Below, piece after piece: positions 15,732 to 23,374 of a DNA stretch of 32,116 nucleotides (positions are counted from its first letter, which is position 1; the number at the start of each line of letters is the position of its first letter). This DNA comes from JAGTVB01 sp964624765 (lineage in GTDB: Bacteria; Pseudomonadota; Gammaproteobacteria; HK1): contig CAZUZO010000021.1 of NCBI GenBank assembly GCA_964624765.1, positions 1 to 32,116 on the forward strand, in the 5' to 3' direction. The notes beneath the pieces are model-generated. The model was not told where the DNA came from and ran no database searches. It saw only the letters and a list, made by a program, of their open reading frames with translations. Position numbers and translations under genes: made by a program.

Positions 15732-16499
15732 ATGTGTCTCATATTTGTTGCTTACCGACAACGCGCCGATTACCCGTTTCTGGTGGCCGCTAATCGCGAC
15801 GAGTATTATCGACGGGCCAGTGCGGCGGCGCATTTCTGGGCCGATGCGCCACAGGTGTTGGCGGGCAGGGACTTGGAAGCGTTTGGCACTTGGCTCGGAG
15901 TGACTCGCAAGGGCCGCTTTGCGGCGGTGACTAATTTCCGAGATCCTGATCGCAATCGGGTCGGGGCGCTGTCCCGGGGGCAGTTAGTGAGGGATTATCT
16001 TTGTGGCGAGGTTTCCCCGCGGGCCTATTGTCAAGCGATATCTGCCAGGGCCACTTTGTACAATGGCTTTAATCTGTTGGTCGGCGATCGGCACGAGCTC
16101 TGGTATTACGCCAGCGAGGGCGTTGGAGCGCGGCGCCTGAGGCCCGGGCTTTATGGCCTGAGCAACCACTTGCTCGACACACCGTGGCCTAAGGTGGTCC
16201 GAGGTAAGGCTGAGTTTCGACGGATACTGGCGAATGGCTCGCTCTCAGACAGGGATTTACTGCGGTTGCTCGCCGATCGGACCCGTCCACCCGATGACCA
16301 GTTGCCGGATACCGGTGTCGGGGTGGTCTGGGAACGCTTGCTGTCACCGATCTTTATCGGCACTGACACCTATGGCACACGCTCATCAACGGCCATACTG
16401 GTGACGGCCCAGGATCGCGTGCAGTTCACGGAATTGAGTTTTGCTCGAGCTACCGACGAGCGCTCGATCCAGCGGTTGGAATTTAGCCTGAGCCGGTGA
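15732..16499 (+). CDS. NRDE/TANGO2-family protein
   Basis: This is a 255-residue NRDE protein. It opens with MCLIFVAY and carries the name-giving NRDE at 21-24 (AANRDEYY). TWLGVTRKGRFAAVTNFRDP follows in two parts near 53-72, then SRGQLVRDYL and GFNLLVGD, all standard family blocks. The Cys at position 2 and the overall fold resemble N-terminal nucleophile hydrolases. Bacterial function is unsettled; the human homologue TANGO2 is linked to lipid/acyl-CoA or heme handling. There is no clear Shine-Dalgarno; the leader is formed by the end of a family B repeat. A good terminator follows the gene. Confidence 0.9.
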   Translation: MCLIFVAYRQRADYPFLVAANRDEYYRRASAAAHFWADAPQVLAGRDLEAFGTWLGVTRKGRFAAVTNFRDPDRNRVGALSRGQLVRDYLCGEVSPRAYCQAISARATLYNGFNLLVGDRHELWYYASEGVGARRLRPGLYGLSNHLLDTPWPKVVRGKAEFRRILANGSLSDRDLLRLLADRTRPPDDQLPDTGVGVVWERLLSPIFIGTDTYGTRSSTAILVTAQDRVQFTELSFARATDERSIQRLEFSLSR

Positions 16500-16520
16500 G
16501 AAGCTGTTTTCCCCGATCAT

Positions 16521-16543
16521 CCCTACCAATGGTGGGTTTTTTT
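16521..16543 (+). terminator. Intrinsic terminator after the NRDE gene
   Basis: The stem is CCTACC (16522-16527) with GGTGGG (16531-16536), including one G-U pair, and the loop is AAT. It is followed directly by seven T residues. It lies 22 nt after the NRDE stop codon. Confidence 0.7.
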
Positions 16544-16604
16544 CGCCCGTTGTGTTTCAATAACTCGGCGGAGGTGAGAAGCTCCGGGCGGTTCGTGGCC
16601 TGAG

Positions 16605-16749
16605 AGGTTGCGTCGTCAAAGAAACCGTCGCAAGCCGCCTGAGAGCCAGGCGGACGGAGCGCAGCGACGAGACATATCAGATAAATAGGCGAGGAGCGAG
16701 CACCGCCCAACGCCGCTATCGGGTCGCGCAGCAGGTTTTCTCACAAGCT
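16605..16749. repeat. Complete family B element upstream of the isochorismatase gene
   Basis: This 145-bp element has ends AGGTTGCGTCGTCAAAGAAACC and GGTTTTCTCACAAGCT, split here for readability as AGGTTGCG and CACAAGCT. It is flanked by CTGAG (16600-16604) and CAGAG (16750-16754), a 5-bp duplication with one mismatch. Interior CGAGGAGCGAGCACCG and CCAACGCCGCTATCGGG match other copies. The right flank supplies the AGAGG that precedes the next gene's ATG. Confidence 0.82.
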
Positions 16750-16758
16750 CAGAGGCAA

Positions 16759-17322
16759 ATGGATAGCAAGCTGCTTCGTGCGCACAACTCCTGTTTGTTG
16801 ATTGTGGATGTTCAGGAGAAACTGGTTCCGGCTGTGCGCAATCCGGAGGACTTGGTGGCGAACTGTGTTTGGCTGATGGGGGTAGCGTCGGTAGTGGGTG
16901 TTCCGATGCTGATCTCTGAGCAGTATCCGGCAGGACTAGGCCCCACGGTGGCGCCCCTGCAGACGCTTGCACCACGGGATGTCTGGATGGAGAAGGTGCA
17001 TTTCTCCTGCGCCGAGGCGCCTCACTGCAACGCTCGAATCGAGGCTGTCGGCAGAATGCAGATGGTGCTCGCGGGCATCGAGGCACACGTGTGCGTGCTG
17101 CAAACCGCCTTGGGTTTGTGCCAGGCGGGGAAAGATGTGTTTGTGGTGGCCGATGCGGTGTCGTCTCGTAATGAACGGGATGTGGATATAGCTTTGGCGC
17201 GTATGCGCACGGCGGGGGTGCAGGTGGTGACTAAGGAGATGGTGTTGTTCGAGTGGGCCCATCAGGCGGCAACGGCCCAGTTTAGGGAGTTGAGCGCGAA
17301 TTTCCTCAAGCGACCATCTTGA
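16759..17322 (+). CDS. Isochorismatase-family cysteine hydrolase
   Basis: This 187-residue cytosolic hydrolase has the Asp-Lys-Cys triad of the family: Asp17 in LLIVDVQE, Lys79 in MEKVHFSC, Cys112 in GIEAHVCVLQTA. The GIEAHVC segment with its preceding non-proline cis-peptide region is typical. It belongs to the YcaC/nicotinamidase-like branch and not to true isochorismatases, because no aryl-carrier domain or siderophore genes are present. The substrate is unknown. The only ribosome-site candidate is AGAGG at 16751-16755, which lies in the flank of the family B element, so translation initiation appears shaped by that insertion. Confidence 0.88.
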   Translation: MDSKLLRAHNSCLLIVDVQEKLVPAVRNPEDLVANCVWLMGVASVVGVPMLISEQYPAGLGPTVAPLQTLAPRDVWMEKVHFSCAEAPHCNARIEAVGRMQMVLAGIEAHVCVLQTALGLCQAGKDVFVVADAVSSRNERDVDIALARMRTAGVQVVTKEMVLFEWAHQAATAQFRELSANFLKRPS

Positions 17323-17383
17323 AGAGTCGGCTGTCGATTCGAAACCGGTCGGTAAAGCACGGGGCGAGTTGTTGGCCTGTTTT

Positions 17384-17412
17384 TAGGGTTAGGGTGCCGG
17401 TCATCGTTTCGT
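17384..17412. repeat. Single family A end
   Basis: GGTTAGGGTGCCGGTCATCG followed by TTTCG is a clear family A terminus. No opposite end could be found before the SDR gene starts at 17510, so this is a truncated copy. Confidence 0.45.
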
Positions 17413-17509
17413 TAGGCCCACGATGCGTGCAGTATTTCGTGCTCCGGAGTGGACGCGCAGCGCGAGCACTTGGGTCGTTAATAGGTAAGAAAGAAGTACG
17501 GAGGTGGAA

Positions 17510-18274
17510 ATGAATATTGATGGACATGCAGCGATTATCACCGGTGGTGGTTCAGGTATGGGGGCAGAAACCGGACGACAGCTGGCTCGTTCCGGAGTCA
17601 AAGTCACGCTGCTGGACATGAATCTAGAGGCTGCTGAGGCCGTCGCGAAGGAGATTGGAGGGCTGGCCATCCAATGTGATGTGGCTGATTCGGCCAGTAT
17701 GGAAGCGGCCCTGGCGCGGGCCCGGGAGGCGCACGGGGCAGCACGGATTTGCGTCAACTGCGCCGGTGTGGCGCCACCGAAGAAAATGGTGGGCCGAGAG
17801 GGACCGATGCCGCTCGATGATTATGTGAAGGTGGTTAACATCAATCTCATCGGCACATTCAATGTCATGCGGCTCGCGGCTGCGGATATGGCCGGTTTGG
17901 AGCCGGTGACGGAGTCGGGAGAGCGGGGGGTGATCATCAATACGGCCTCGATTGCCGCATTTGATGGGCAGATTGGCCAGACTGCTTACGCTAGCTCCAA
18001 GGCAGGTGTCGTTGGACTCACGCTGCCGGCAGCGCGCGAGCTGGCCTCGGTGGGTGTGCGTGTGATGACTATCTGCCCCGGATTGATCGGAACGCCGATG
18101 CTGCTCGGGCTCCCGCAGAATGTGCAGGACAGCCTCGCCAAGCAGGTTCCGTTCCCCTCGCGGCTTGGGCGCCCGGAGGAGTTTGCCAGTCTCGTCATGC
18201 ATATCCTCAGTAACGAGTTGTTAAACGGTGAGGTGATCAGGCTCGATGGAGCCATTCGAATGGCACCGAAGTAG
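17510..18274 (+). CDS. SDR, type-2 3-hydroxyacyl-CoA dehydrogenase (HSD17B10-like)
   Basis: This 254-residue short-chain dehydrogenase should oxidise (S)-3-hydroxyacyl-CoA with NAD+. The cofactor loop is TGGGSGMG (11-18), and an Asp ending strand 2 (LLDMN) indicates NAD preference. The catalytic Ser147, Tyr160 and Lys164 lie in NTASIAAFDGQ and TAYASSKAG. The insertion EPVTESGERGVIINTASIAA, seen before the catalytic Ser, and the ending EVIRLDGAIRM are characteristic of HSD10/type-2 HADH proteins. The ATG at 17510 is chosen over the in-frame GTG at 17504 because ACGGAGG is 7 nt before it. It lies upstream of an enoyl-CoA hydratase on the same strand, fitting a beta-oxidation pair. Confidence 0.9.
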   Translation: MNIDGHAAIITGGGSGMGAETGRQLARSGVKVTLLDMNLEAAEAVAKEIGGLAIQCDVADSASMEAALARAREAHGAARICVNCAGVAPPKKMVGREGPMPLDDYVKVVNINLIGTFNVMRLAAADMAGLEPVTESGERGVIINTASIAAFDGQIGQTAYASSKAGVVGLTLPAARELASVGVRVMTICPGLIGTPMLLGLPQNVQDSLAKQVPFPSRLGRPEEFASLVMHILSNELLNGEVIRLDGAIRMAPK

Positions 18275-18344
18275 CCCTTTGGGGGTTCGGGGCATGCCCG
18301 CTGTTTGGCGGCGGAGTTGCCTTGGAGTTCGAACTGGGCCTCAG

Positions 18345-18374
18345 AGCTTGTGAAAAATCGGTTTGTTCGCAAGC
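18345..18374. repeat. Ends-only family B remnant (hairpin)
   Basis: AGCTTGTGAAAAA and TTTGTTCGCAAGC are the two B ends separated by only four bases, with no interior. CTCAG precedes it. It forms an imperfect hairpin between the SDR and crotonase genes, 49 bp before the latter's start. Confidence 0.55.
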
Positions 18375-18422
18375 CCTAAGAGGCTGCTTCCGCCCATGAG
18401 GTAAGAATGCTAGGGATATGCA

Positions 18423-19208
18423 ATGACCTACCAAAATATTCTCCTTGAACAGCCAGAAAGCGGTATTTACCTCCTTTCCATCAATCGCCCCAAGGTGCTG
18501 AACGCCCTGAACGCGGAGACGGTCAGCGAGATGGAGTCTGCGATCCATACGGTAAGCAGTGACCGCGGTGCGCGAGTTCTGCTCGTGACCGGCGTTGGCG
18601 AAAAGGCCTTCGTGGCAGGCGGCGATATTGCTGAGATGCAGGGTCTTCAGGCCATGCAAGCCAAGGCTTTCTCCCAGCAGGGACTTCGAGTGTTGCGCAG
18701 CTTGGAGCACCTTTCTGTACCGACCATAGCGGTCGTGAATGGGTACTGCCTGGGAGGGGGCAATGAGTTGGCAATGGCCTGCGACTGGATCATAGCCAGT
18801 GATAAAGCAGTGTTTGGCCAACCTGAGGTCAATCTCGGTGTGACTCCTGGATTTGGGGGTACCCAACGGCTGACGCGCCGCGTGGGAACCGCGATGGCTA
18901 TTGAGATGATCACTACTGGGCGCAATGTCAAAGCCGAGGAAGCGATTGCCATCGGGCTCGTTAACCATGTCTATCCGGCGGATCAGCTGATGGAAGAGGC
19001 CTTGAAGGTTGCCCGAACCATTGCTGGCAAAGGACCGGTGGCGGTACGGCTGGCCAAGGAAGCCGTGCAGCGAGGACAACACATGGACCTCGACAGTGCG
19101 GGATTACTAGAAAGCGAGATATTTGGGTTGTGTTTTGCGACCACCGATCAGAAAGAAGGTATGACCGCTTTTGTAGAGAAACGTAAAGCCGTCTTTCGGG
19201 GTGAGTGA
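18423..19208 (+). CDS. Enoyl-CoA hydratase (crotonase family)
   Basis: This 261-residue crotonase hydrates trans-2-enoyl-CoA to (S)-3-hydroxyacyl-CoA. Both acid/base glutamates are present: Glu115 in GGGNELAMACD and Glu135 in FGQPEVNLGVTPG. The oxyanion-hole stretch FVAGGDIAEM is at 63-72. Retention of both Glu residues supports a hydratase over an isomerase. The start ATG has AGGGAT 7 nt upstream. Together with the preceding 3-hydroxyacyl-CoA dehydrogenase it makes two consecutive steps of beta-oxidation, and with the thiolase nearby a full cycle except for the acyl-CoA dehydrogenase. Confidence 0.93.
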   Translation: MTYQNILLEQPESGIYLLSINRPKVLNALNAETVSEMESAIHTVSSDRGARVLLVTGVGEKAFVAGGDIAEMQGLQAMQAKAFSQQGLRVLRSLEHLSVPTIAVVNGYCLGGGNELAMACDWIIASDKAVFGQPEVNLGVTPGFGGTQRLTRRVGTAMAIEMITTGRNVKAEEAIAIGLVNHVYPADQLMEEALKVARTIAGKGPVAVRLAKEAVQRGQHMDLDSAGLLESEIFGLCFATTDQKEGMTAFVEKRKAVFRGE

Positions 19209-19244
19209 TCGGGGTATAACGGTTCATTCGGTTGGCCCGCTTGC

Positions 19245-19283
19245 GGCCGGGGGCGGGAGGGACCCTTTTGCACGCCCCCGGCC
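19245..19283. other. Perfect 11-bp GC-rich inverted repeat
   Basis: GGCCGGGGGCG (19245-19255) pairs with CGCCCCCGGCC (19273-19283) over a 17-nt loop. It sits between the crotonase stop and the gloB start. No U-run follows, so it is either a rho-type or bidirectional terminator stem or a leader structure for gloB. Confidence 0.45.
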
Positions 19284-19334
19284 CGATCCACGTGGGAAGG
19301 GCTGAAGGATTGATAGTGGGTTGTCGCAAGGGCG

Positions 19335-20114
19335 ATGCTTCGAGTTTTTCCAATACCAGCGTTTCGAGACAACTACATTTGGGCCCTCACCGTCCTCGGT
19401 AGTCGCTTTGCAGCGATCGTCGATCCTGGTGATGCGTCTCCCGTGATTCGGGAGCTCGATGCCCGGGGCCTGGAGCCGTCGGCTATCTTGGTGACCCATC
19501 ATCACGGAGATCATGTGGGCGGCCTACCCGCCTTGGCGAGGCGCTACCCCGGGTTGCCGGTCTTCGGGCCGAGGAATAACAAGATCCAGGGGATTACCCA
19601 CCCCCTCGTAGAGGGCGAGGAGATTGCCGTGCCGGGTGTCGACGCCAGCTTTCGTATCTTGGAAGTGCCAGGGCATACGCTGGACCACATCGCGTACTAC
19701 GGTCATGGCATGCTGTTCTGTGGCGATACGCTGTTTTCCGTTGGCTGCGGACGTTTATTCGAAGGCAGTGCTGAGCAAATGCATCGTTCGCTCGAGCGGA
19801 TCGCAGCGCTTCCTTCTGAGACACAGGTGTACTGCGCCCATGAATACACGCTGGATAACATCGGCTTTGCCAAATGGGTGGAGCCCGACAACGTTGACCT
19901 GAGGGAGCGTGAGGCAAAGGCCTACGCACTGACGGACGAAGACCGGCCCACGGTGCCTTCGACCCTGGGACTTGAACTGAGGACTAACCCCTTTCTGAGA
20001 AGTCATGTGCCCGGCGTCGTGGCAGCTGCCGAGCGCTACCTCGGACGGAAGCTCGGGAAAGCGTCGGAGGTTTTTGCGACGATTCGTCGGTGGAAGGATG
20101 AGGATTATGACTAG
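19335..20114 (+). CDS. gloB: Hydroxyacylglutathione hydrolase (glyoxalase II)
   Basis: This 259-residue cytosolic metallo-beta-lactamase-fold enzyme hydrolyses S-D-lactoylglutathione to D-lactate and glutathione, the second step of methylglyoxal detoxification. The metal motif THHHGDH is at 54-60. Further ligands are in VPGHTLDH, FCGDTLFSVGCGRLFEG and the CAHEYTLDN block. The C-terminal glutathione-binding segment (LRTNPFLR) is present. The length matches E. coli GloB (251 aa). The start ATG has AAGGGCG directly upstream. No gloA was seen in the window. Confidence 0.96.
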   Translation: MLRVFPIPAFRDNYIWALTVLGSRFAAIVDPGDASPVIRELDARGLEPSAILVTHHHGDHVGGLPALARRYPGLPVFGPRNNKIQGITHPLVEGEEIAVPGVDASFRILEVPGHTLDHIAYYGHGMLFCGDTLFSVGCGRLFEGSAEQMHRSLERIAALPSETQVYCAHEYTLDNIGFAKWVEPDNVDLREREAKAYALTDEDRPTVPSTLGLELRTNPFLRSHVPGVVAAAERYLGRKLGKASEVFATIRRWKDEDYD

Positions 20115-20168
20115 CGGGGCTGGCGGCGGGGTAACCTTGTGATTGCGAACGTCCTGAAGTACAGTGCC

Positions 20169-20380
20169 GGCGTTGGTCATCGTTTCGGCCGTTTGATTAT
20201 CTTTGCCCTTGGGGCCACCGACCCCCGGCCGCAAGGGACGCCGTGAAGACGTCCCTGTCGGCTGGGGGTCGGCATCCTTGCCGCGCCCGACTCTTGGGTC
20301 GCAAGGGATTCGGCTGCCGAAGGCTTAGGCGCCGAAGGTAGGCTGCGAAGAGCAACCCTGACGAAACGATGATCATGGCC
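20169..20380. repeat. Complete family A element
   Basis: This 212-bp element has ends GGCGTTGGTCATCGTTTCGG and CGAAACGATGATCATGGCC. The interior has an inverted repeat around GGGACG...CGTCCC (near 20235-20254) and GCAAGGGATTCGGCTGCCG. It is closely similar along its length to 23145-23351. No coding capacity. It fills most of the 389-bp gap between gloB and the MaoC gene. Confidence 0.85.
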
Positions 20381-20503
20381 ACAGCTTCTCAAGCCATGGT
20401 TGAGCCGTCTTGGGACTGCATACCGTTTCCCGCTGTTGCGGATCGACCGCGGGTATTTGTATAGCAGGATAACGAAGCAGGCAATAACGATAAGGTAGCG
20501 AGC

Positions 20504-20947
20504 ATGAGTGTATTTGAAGAACTGCATGGGAAATATATCGAAGATCTCCAGGTGGGGACGACTGCAATCTACTCGAAGACCATTACTGAGGCGGCTATCG
20601 AGATTTTTGCCGGGCTCTCCGGGGACACTAACCCTACCCACCTAAGCAGTGATTTCGCCAAGGAAGAACGGTTCAAGGAACGCATTGCCCACGGTATGCT
20701 GGTGGCGAGTAACATTACCGCAGTACTGGGGACCAAACTGCCGGGGCCGGGTTGTCTCTATATGAGCCAAACGATGAAGTTCTTGGCTCCTACCCGCATT
20801 GGGGAGACCGTGACCACGCGGGCGACGGTGAAGGATATCAATCTGGAAAAAAACCGAGTGACCTTGAAGACGGACTGTTTCGTCGGTGATACCCAGGTGC
20901 TCGACGGGGAAGCATTGCTGTGGGTGCCCTCGCGGGAGAAAAAATAG
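20504..20947 (+). CDS. MaoC-family (R)-specific enoyl-CoA hydratase, PhaJ-like
   Basis: This 147-residue single hot-dog-fold hydratase fits the family. The catalytic pair is visible in SGDTNPTH: Asp41 and His46, the D-x4-H arrangement of PhaJ. It is followed by the conserved IAHGML at 61-66. It should convert trans-2-enoyl-CoA into (R)-3-hydroxyacyl-CoA, which is the monomer form used by PHA synthase, so it could link fatty acid oxidation to PHA. The start ATG follows AAGGTAG. With thiolase and phasin genes in the same window, a PHA role is favoured, but no PHA synthase is present here. Confidence 0.88.
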   Translation: MSVFEELHGKYIEDLQVGTTAIYSKTITEAAIEIFAGLSGDTNPTHLSSDFAKEERFKERIAHGMLVASNITAVLGTKLPGPGCLYMSQTMKFLAPTRIGETVTTRATVKDINLEKNRVTLKTDCFVGDTQVLDGEALLWVPSREKK

Positions 20948-21109
20948 GCCGGATGCGAAGGGCATCGGGCGGCTCCTATAGGGGGTCGCCTCGTTGCGGG
21001 AGGTTCCGCGGGTTCGTGATGCGATAGCGGCAGTCGGCGGGCGTTGCCGGTCGAGGGTTGGGCGGCTTTCTCCCCGATAGAGTGCCCGTCGATATCTCTT
21101 GGTTGGGGT

Positions 21110-21649
21110 CTAGATCTCCTGCAATCGAGGCAGGAGCTGAACCAGATTGCACGGTTGCGTGCGGTGATCGAGTTGCTCTCGTAGGAGTTTGTCCCACGCC
21201 GTGCGGCAGGCGCCGGTAGAGCCAGGTAGGCAGAAAACATAAGTGCCGTTGGCGACACCGGCGAGTGCCCGGGATTGGAGGCTGGAGGTTCGGATCTCTT
21301 CGAATGACAGCATACGGAAAATCTCTCCGAATCCTTCGATTCGCTTGTCCAGTAACGGTGAAATCGCCTCCGGGGTGCCGTCGCGGCCGGTCAGGCCGGT
21401 GCCGCCCGTGGTTATGACGATCTGTATTTGCGGATCGGCTATCCAGCGCGAGGCGATGGCGCGTATTTGATAGATATCGTCCGCGACGATCGCTTTCTCG
21501 CCCAGTATATGCCCTGCCTCAGTTAATCGGTCGACCAGCAGTTGGCCTGATTTATCCGTGTCCTCATTGCGGGTATCCGAGACGGTCATTACGGCGATGG
21601 TCAATGGAATCAGTGCCTTATCCCTTGGAGAACTCGCTATTTTCGACAT
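21110..21649 (-). CDS. moaB: Molybdenum cofactor biosynthesis protein B
   Basis: This 179-residue protein of the MogA/MoaB fold binds molybdopterin and is involved in adenylation of the cofactor precursor. TTGGTGLTGRDGTPEAI (about residues 81-97) is the family's pterin/ATP-binding signature, and VFCLPGSTGACRTAWD near 139-154 is the second. The N-terminus ITVAVMTVSDTR-like text (LTIAVMTVSDTRN) fits MoaB more than MogA. The start ATG at 21647-21649 has GAGG 7 nt upstream. No other molybdopterin genes are next to it. Confidence 0.93.
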   Translation of the reverse strand: MSKIASSPRDKALIPLTIAVMTVSDTRNEDTDKSGQLLVDRLTEAGHILGEKAIVADDIYQIRAIASRWIADPQIQIVITTGGTGLTGRDGTPEAISPLLDKRIEGFGEIFRMLSFEEIRTSSLQSRALAGVANGTYVFCLPGSTGACRTAWDKLLREQLDHRTQPCNLVQLLPRLQEI

Positions 21650-21802
21650 CGATTTGCCTCATGGTTAACGAACGGTGGCAACTGGCCCTGGGTCTTTGCC
21701 GCGCCTTGCAGGGAGCAGCGGAGTTCGAGCAGGAGGGATGAGATCGCCTTCGGTGACAGTCCAGCCGACTGACGCGGGCATGTCCTGCTCGACCTTCACG
21801 GG

Positions 21803-22774
21803 CTAGGGAACGGCGGCGTCGGCAAGGTCGATCACCACATGGGTTAAGCCCGACACGACGCGCGTGAATCGATCATAATCCACGACCTCGGGTCGGTCAG
21901 CGCTGGTGTGGTATTGCCAGTAACGAAATAGCGCCGTATCGGTAATCATGATCGCGGGGTAACCGTGCTTCCAGAATGCCCAATGATCGGACCATCCGAT
22001 CCCAGGTAACCATCCAGGGGCGGCAGAGCCCTCGGACGGAAAGCGGGCATGGGCGCGAAAGCTCGTCACGGTGCGGCGCACGAGACCGCTGGACTTCAGG
22101 TTGCCGACGAAACCGATAAAGTTTCCAGTGCTGGGATAAAAAAATGCGAAGGGAAAGGGGTACCGCTGGCTGCCCTCTTGGTCGGAATAGTAGCCCAAGG
22201 TTTCAAGGGATAGCATGGCTACGATAGCGTCGCCTCGCCTTCTTGCCCGCTGCGCATACACCCAGCTCCCCATGTGATGGGTGCGGTGAAAGGGTGGCTC
22301 CTCATTGACAAAGGCTGCAAATCGCACCGTGCGGGCCGTTTCTCTGTCGGCCAACGAGCGGGCGATTTCGATGAGTGCAGCCACTCCGGTCGCGTTGTCG
22401 TTAGCGCCAGGCGACCCGAGCACCGAATCGTAGTGAGCCCCAAGCACCACGATTTCCCGTTCCCGGGTGGAGCCGTGCCGGGTTGCTTCAAGGTTGACGA
22501 CAGATTTTCCTTGCACCCGAAACGGTTGCTCGGAGACCGTGTAGCCGCTCGATTGTAGGCAGTCGCTGATATAGCGAGCGGCCGCCGTCAGCTCCCGATA
22601 GTGCCATAGATTTCGCTCTCCGATGGCTGAAGCGAGCATGACGACGTGCTGCACAAGGCGCGTGCTCAAACTTCGCTGACTCGCGTCTAACGGAGGGAGT
22701 GGGCCGCGATACGAATGCCCTGGCATGCGGATCACAATCAACCTATTCGCTCGGGCAGGGAGAGAGCCCGTCAT
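21803..22774 (-). CDS. M28-family zinc peptidase
   Basis: This is a 323-residue aminopeptidase-like M28 protein with two metal sites. Ligands are His114 (GAHYDS), bridging Asp126 (GANDNATG), catalytic/ligand Glu158-159 (FVNEEPPF), Glu191 (LSLETLGYYS) and His289 (YHTSAD), in the family order. The region RMPGHSYRGPLPPL near 16-29 is conserved in this bacterial subgroup, so a start at the ATG of residue 17 (22726) would cut into it. The start at 22774 is kept, although no clear Shine-Dalgarno is visible. No clear signal peptide is present. The substrate is unknown. Confidence 0.88.
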   Translation of the reverse strand: MTGSLPARANRLIVIRMPGHSYRGPLPPLDASQRSLSTRLVQHVVMLASAIGERNLWHYRELTAAARYISDCLQSSGYTVSEQPFRVQGKSVVNLEATRHGSTREREIVVLGAHYDSVLGSPGANDNATGVAALIEIARSLADRETARTVRFAAFVNEEPPFHRTHHMGSWVYAQRARRRGDAIVAMLSLETLGYYSDQEGSQRYPFPFAFFYPSTGNFIGFVGNLKSSGLVRRTVTSFRAHARFPSEGSAAPGWLPGIGWSDHWAFWKHGYPAIMITDTALFRYWQYHTSADRPEVVDYDRFTRVVSGLTHVVIDLADAAVP

Positions 22775-22929
22775 TCAGAGTGACCCAGAGCGCCCGCACA
22801 GGCAGCGACACCCCGGTGTCGCAACGGTCGCCATGGTAGCCGGCTCTCTGCTGAGAATCCAGTCATAGCCCGGGGACATGACCCATCTCGTCTTGACGAT
22901 GACGGTGAAGGGTTTGCAAGAGCGATTTC

Positions 22930-23369
22930 GAAGCTGTTTCGAAAGCGGCTCCGCTGGCTATCGCAGCGTTGCACAGCCGCTCGTCATACTGGTCCTGCCT
23001 CGTGTCCTCTTTTGTACACTCTGGCGGTTACTCGCCCCATCCCTGGGGCTCGCCCCTTCGGGCCAGGTTAACGCTGTTCAAAATTGTTCCGGTCGATTCC
23101 ATTGCCAGCGCGCGCCTTACGAATCCGGCGCTCGCGACATTTTAGGCGTTGGTCATCGTTTCGGCCGTTTGACGACCGTTGCCCTGGGAGCAGCCGATCC
23201 CTTGGCGCAAGGGACGCCGTGAAGACGTCCCTGTCGGCTTGGGTCCGGCATCCCTGCCGCACACACCCTTGCCGCAAGGGATTCGGCTGCCGAAGGCTTG
23301 GGGACCGGCGGTGTGCTCCAGGGCAACTCTTACGAAACGATGACCATGGCCCATTGTTAGAGCAGCTTC
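22930..23369. repeat. Family C element interrupted by a family A element
   Basis: The left end is GAAGCTGTTT (22930-22939) and the right end GAGCAGCTTC (23360-23369). The left part shares TTTGTACA, GGTTACTCGCCCCATCC and GGGGCTCGCCCCTTCGGG with the intact C copy at 11517-11733. The C sequence breaks after CGCGACATTTTA (23144) and resumes after the family A copy. Without the insert it is about 233 bp. It fills most of the 600-bp gap upstream of the M28 gene. Confidence 0.75.
23145..23351. repeat. Complete family A element nested in family C
   Basis: This 207-bp element has ends GGCGTTGGTCATCGTTTCGG and CGAAACGATGACCATGGCC. The interior GCAAGGGACGCCGTGAAGAC, CGTCCCTGTCGGCT and AAGGGATTCGGCTGCCGAAG matches 20169-20380. 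It lies just inside the right end of a family C element. Confidence 0.85.
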
Positions 23370-23374
23370 TAAGG

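Noticed and set aside
16500..16510. AAGCTGTTTT after the NRDE stop as a family C end
   Set aside because: Only about ten bases match and the following sequence is the terminator; too short to call an element.
18237..19082. 281-codon minus-strand frame opposite the crotonase gene
   Set aside because: The plus-strand crotonase has both catalytic Glu residues; the antisense frame has nothing recognisable.
1..23369. Repeats as a CRISPR array
   Set aside because: The repeats are long, dispersed, inverted-ended elements in many intergenic gaps; there are no regular short direct repeats with spacers and no cas genes.
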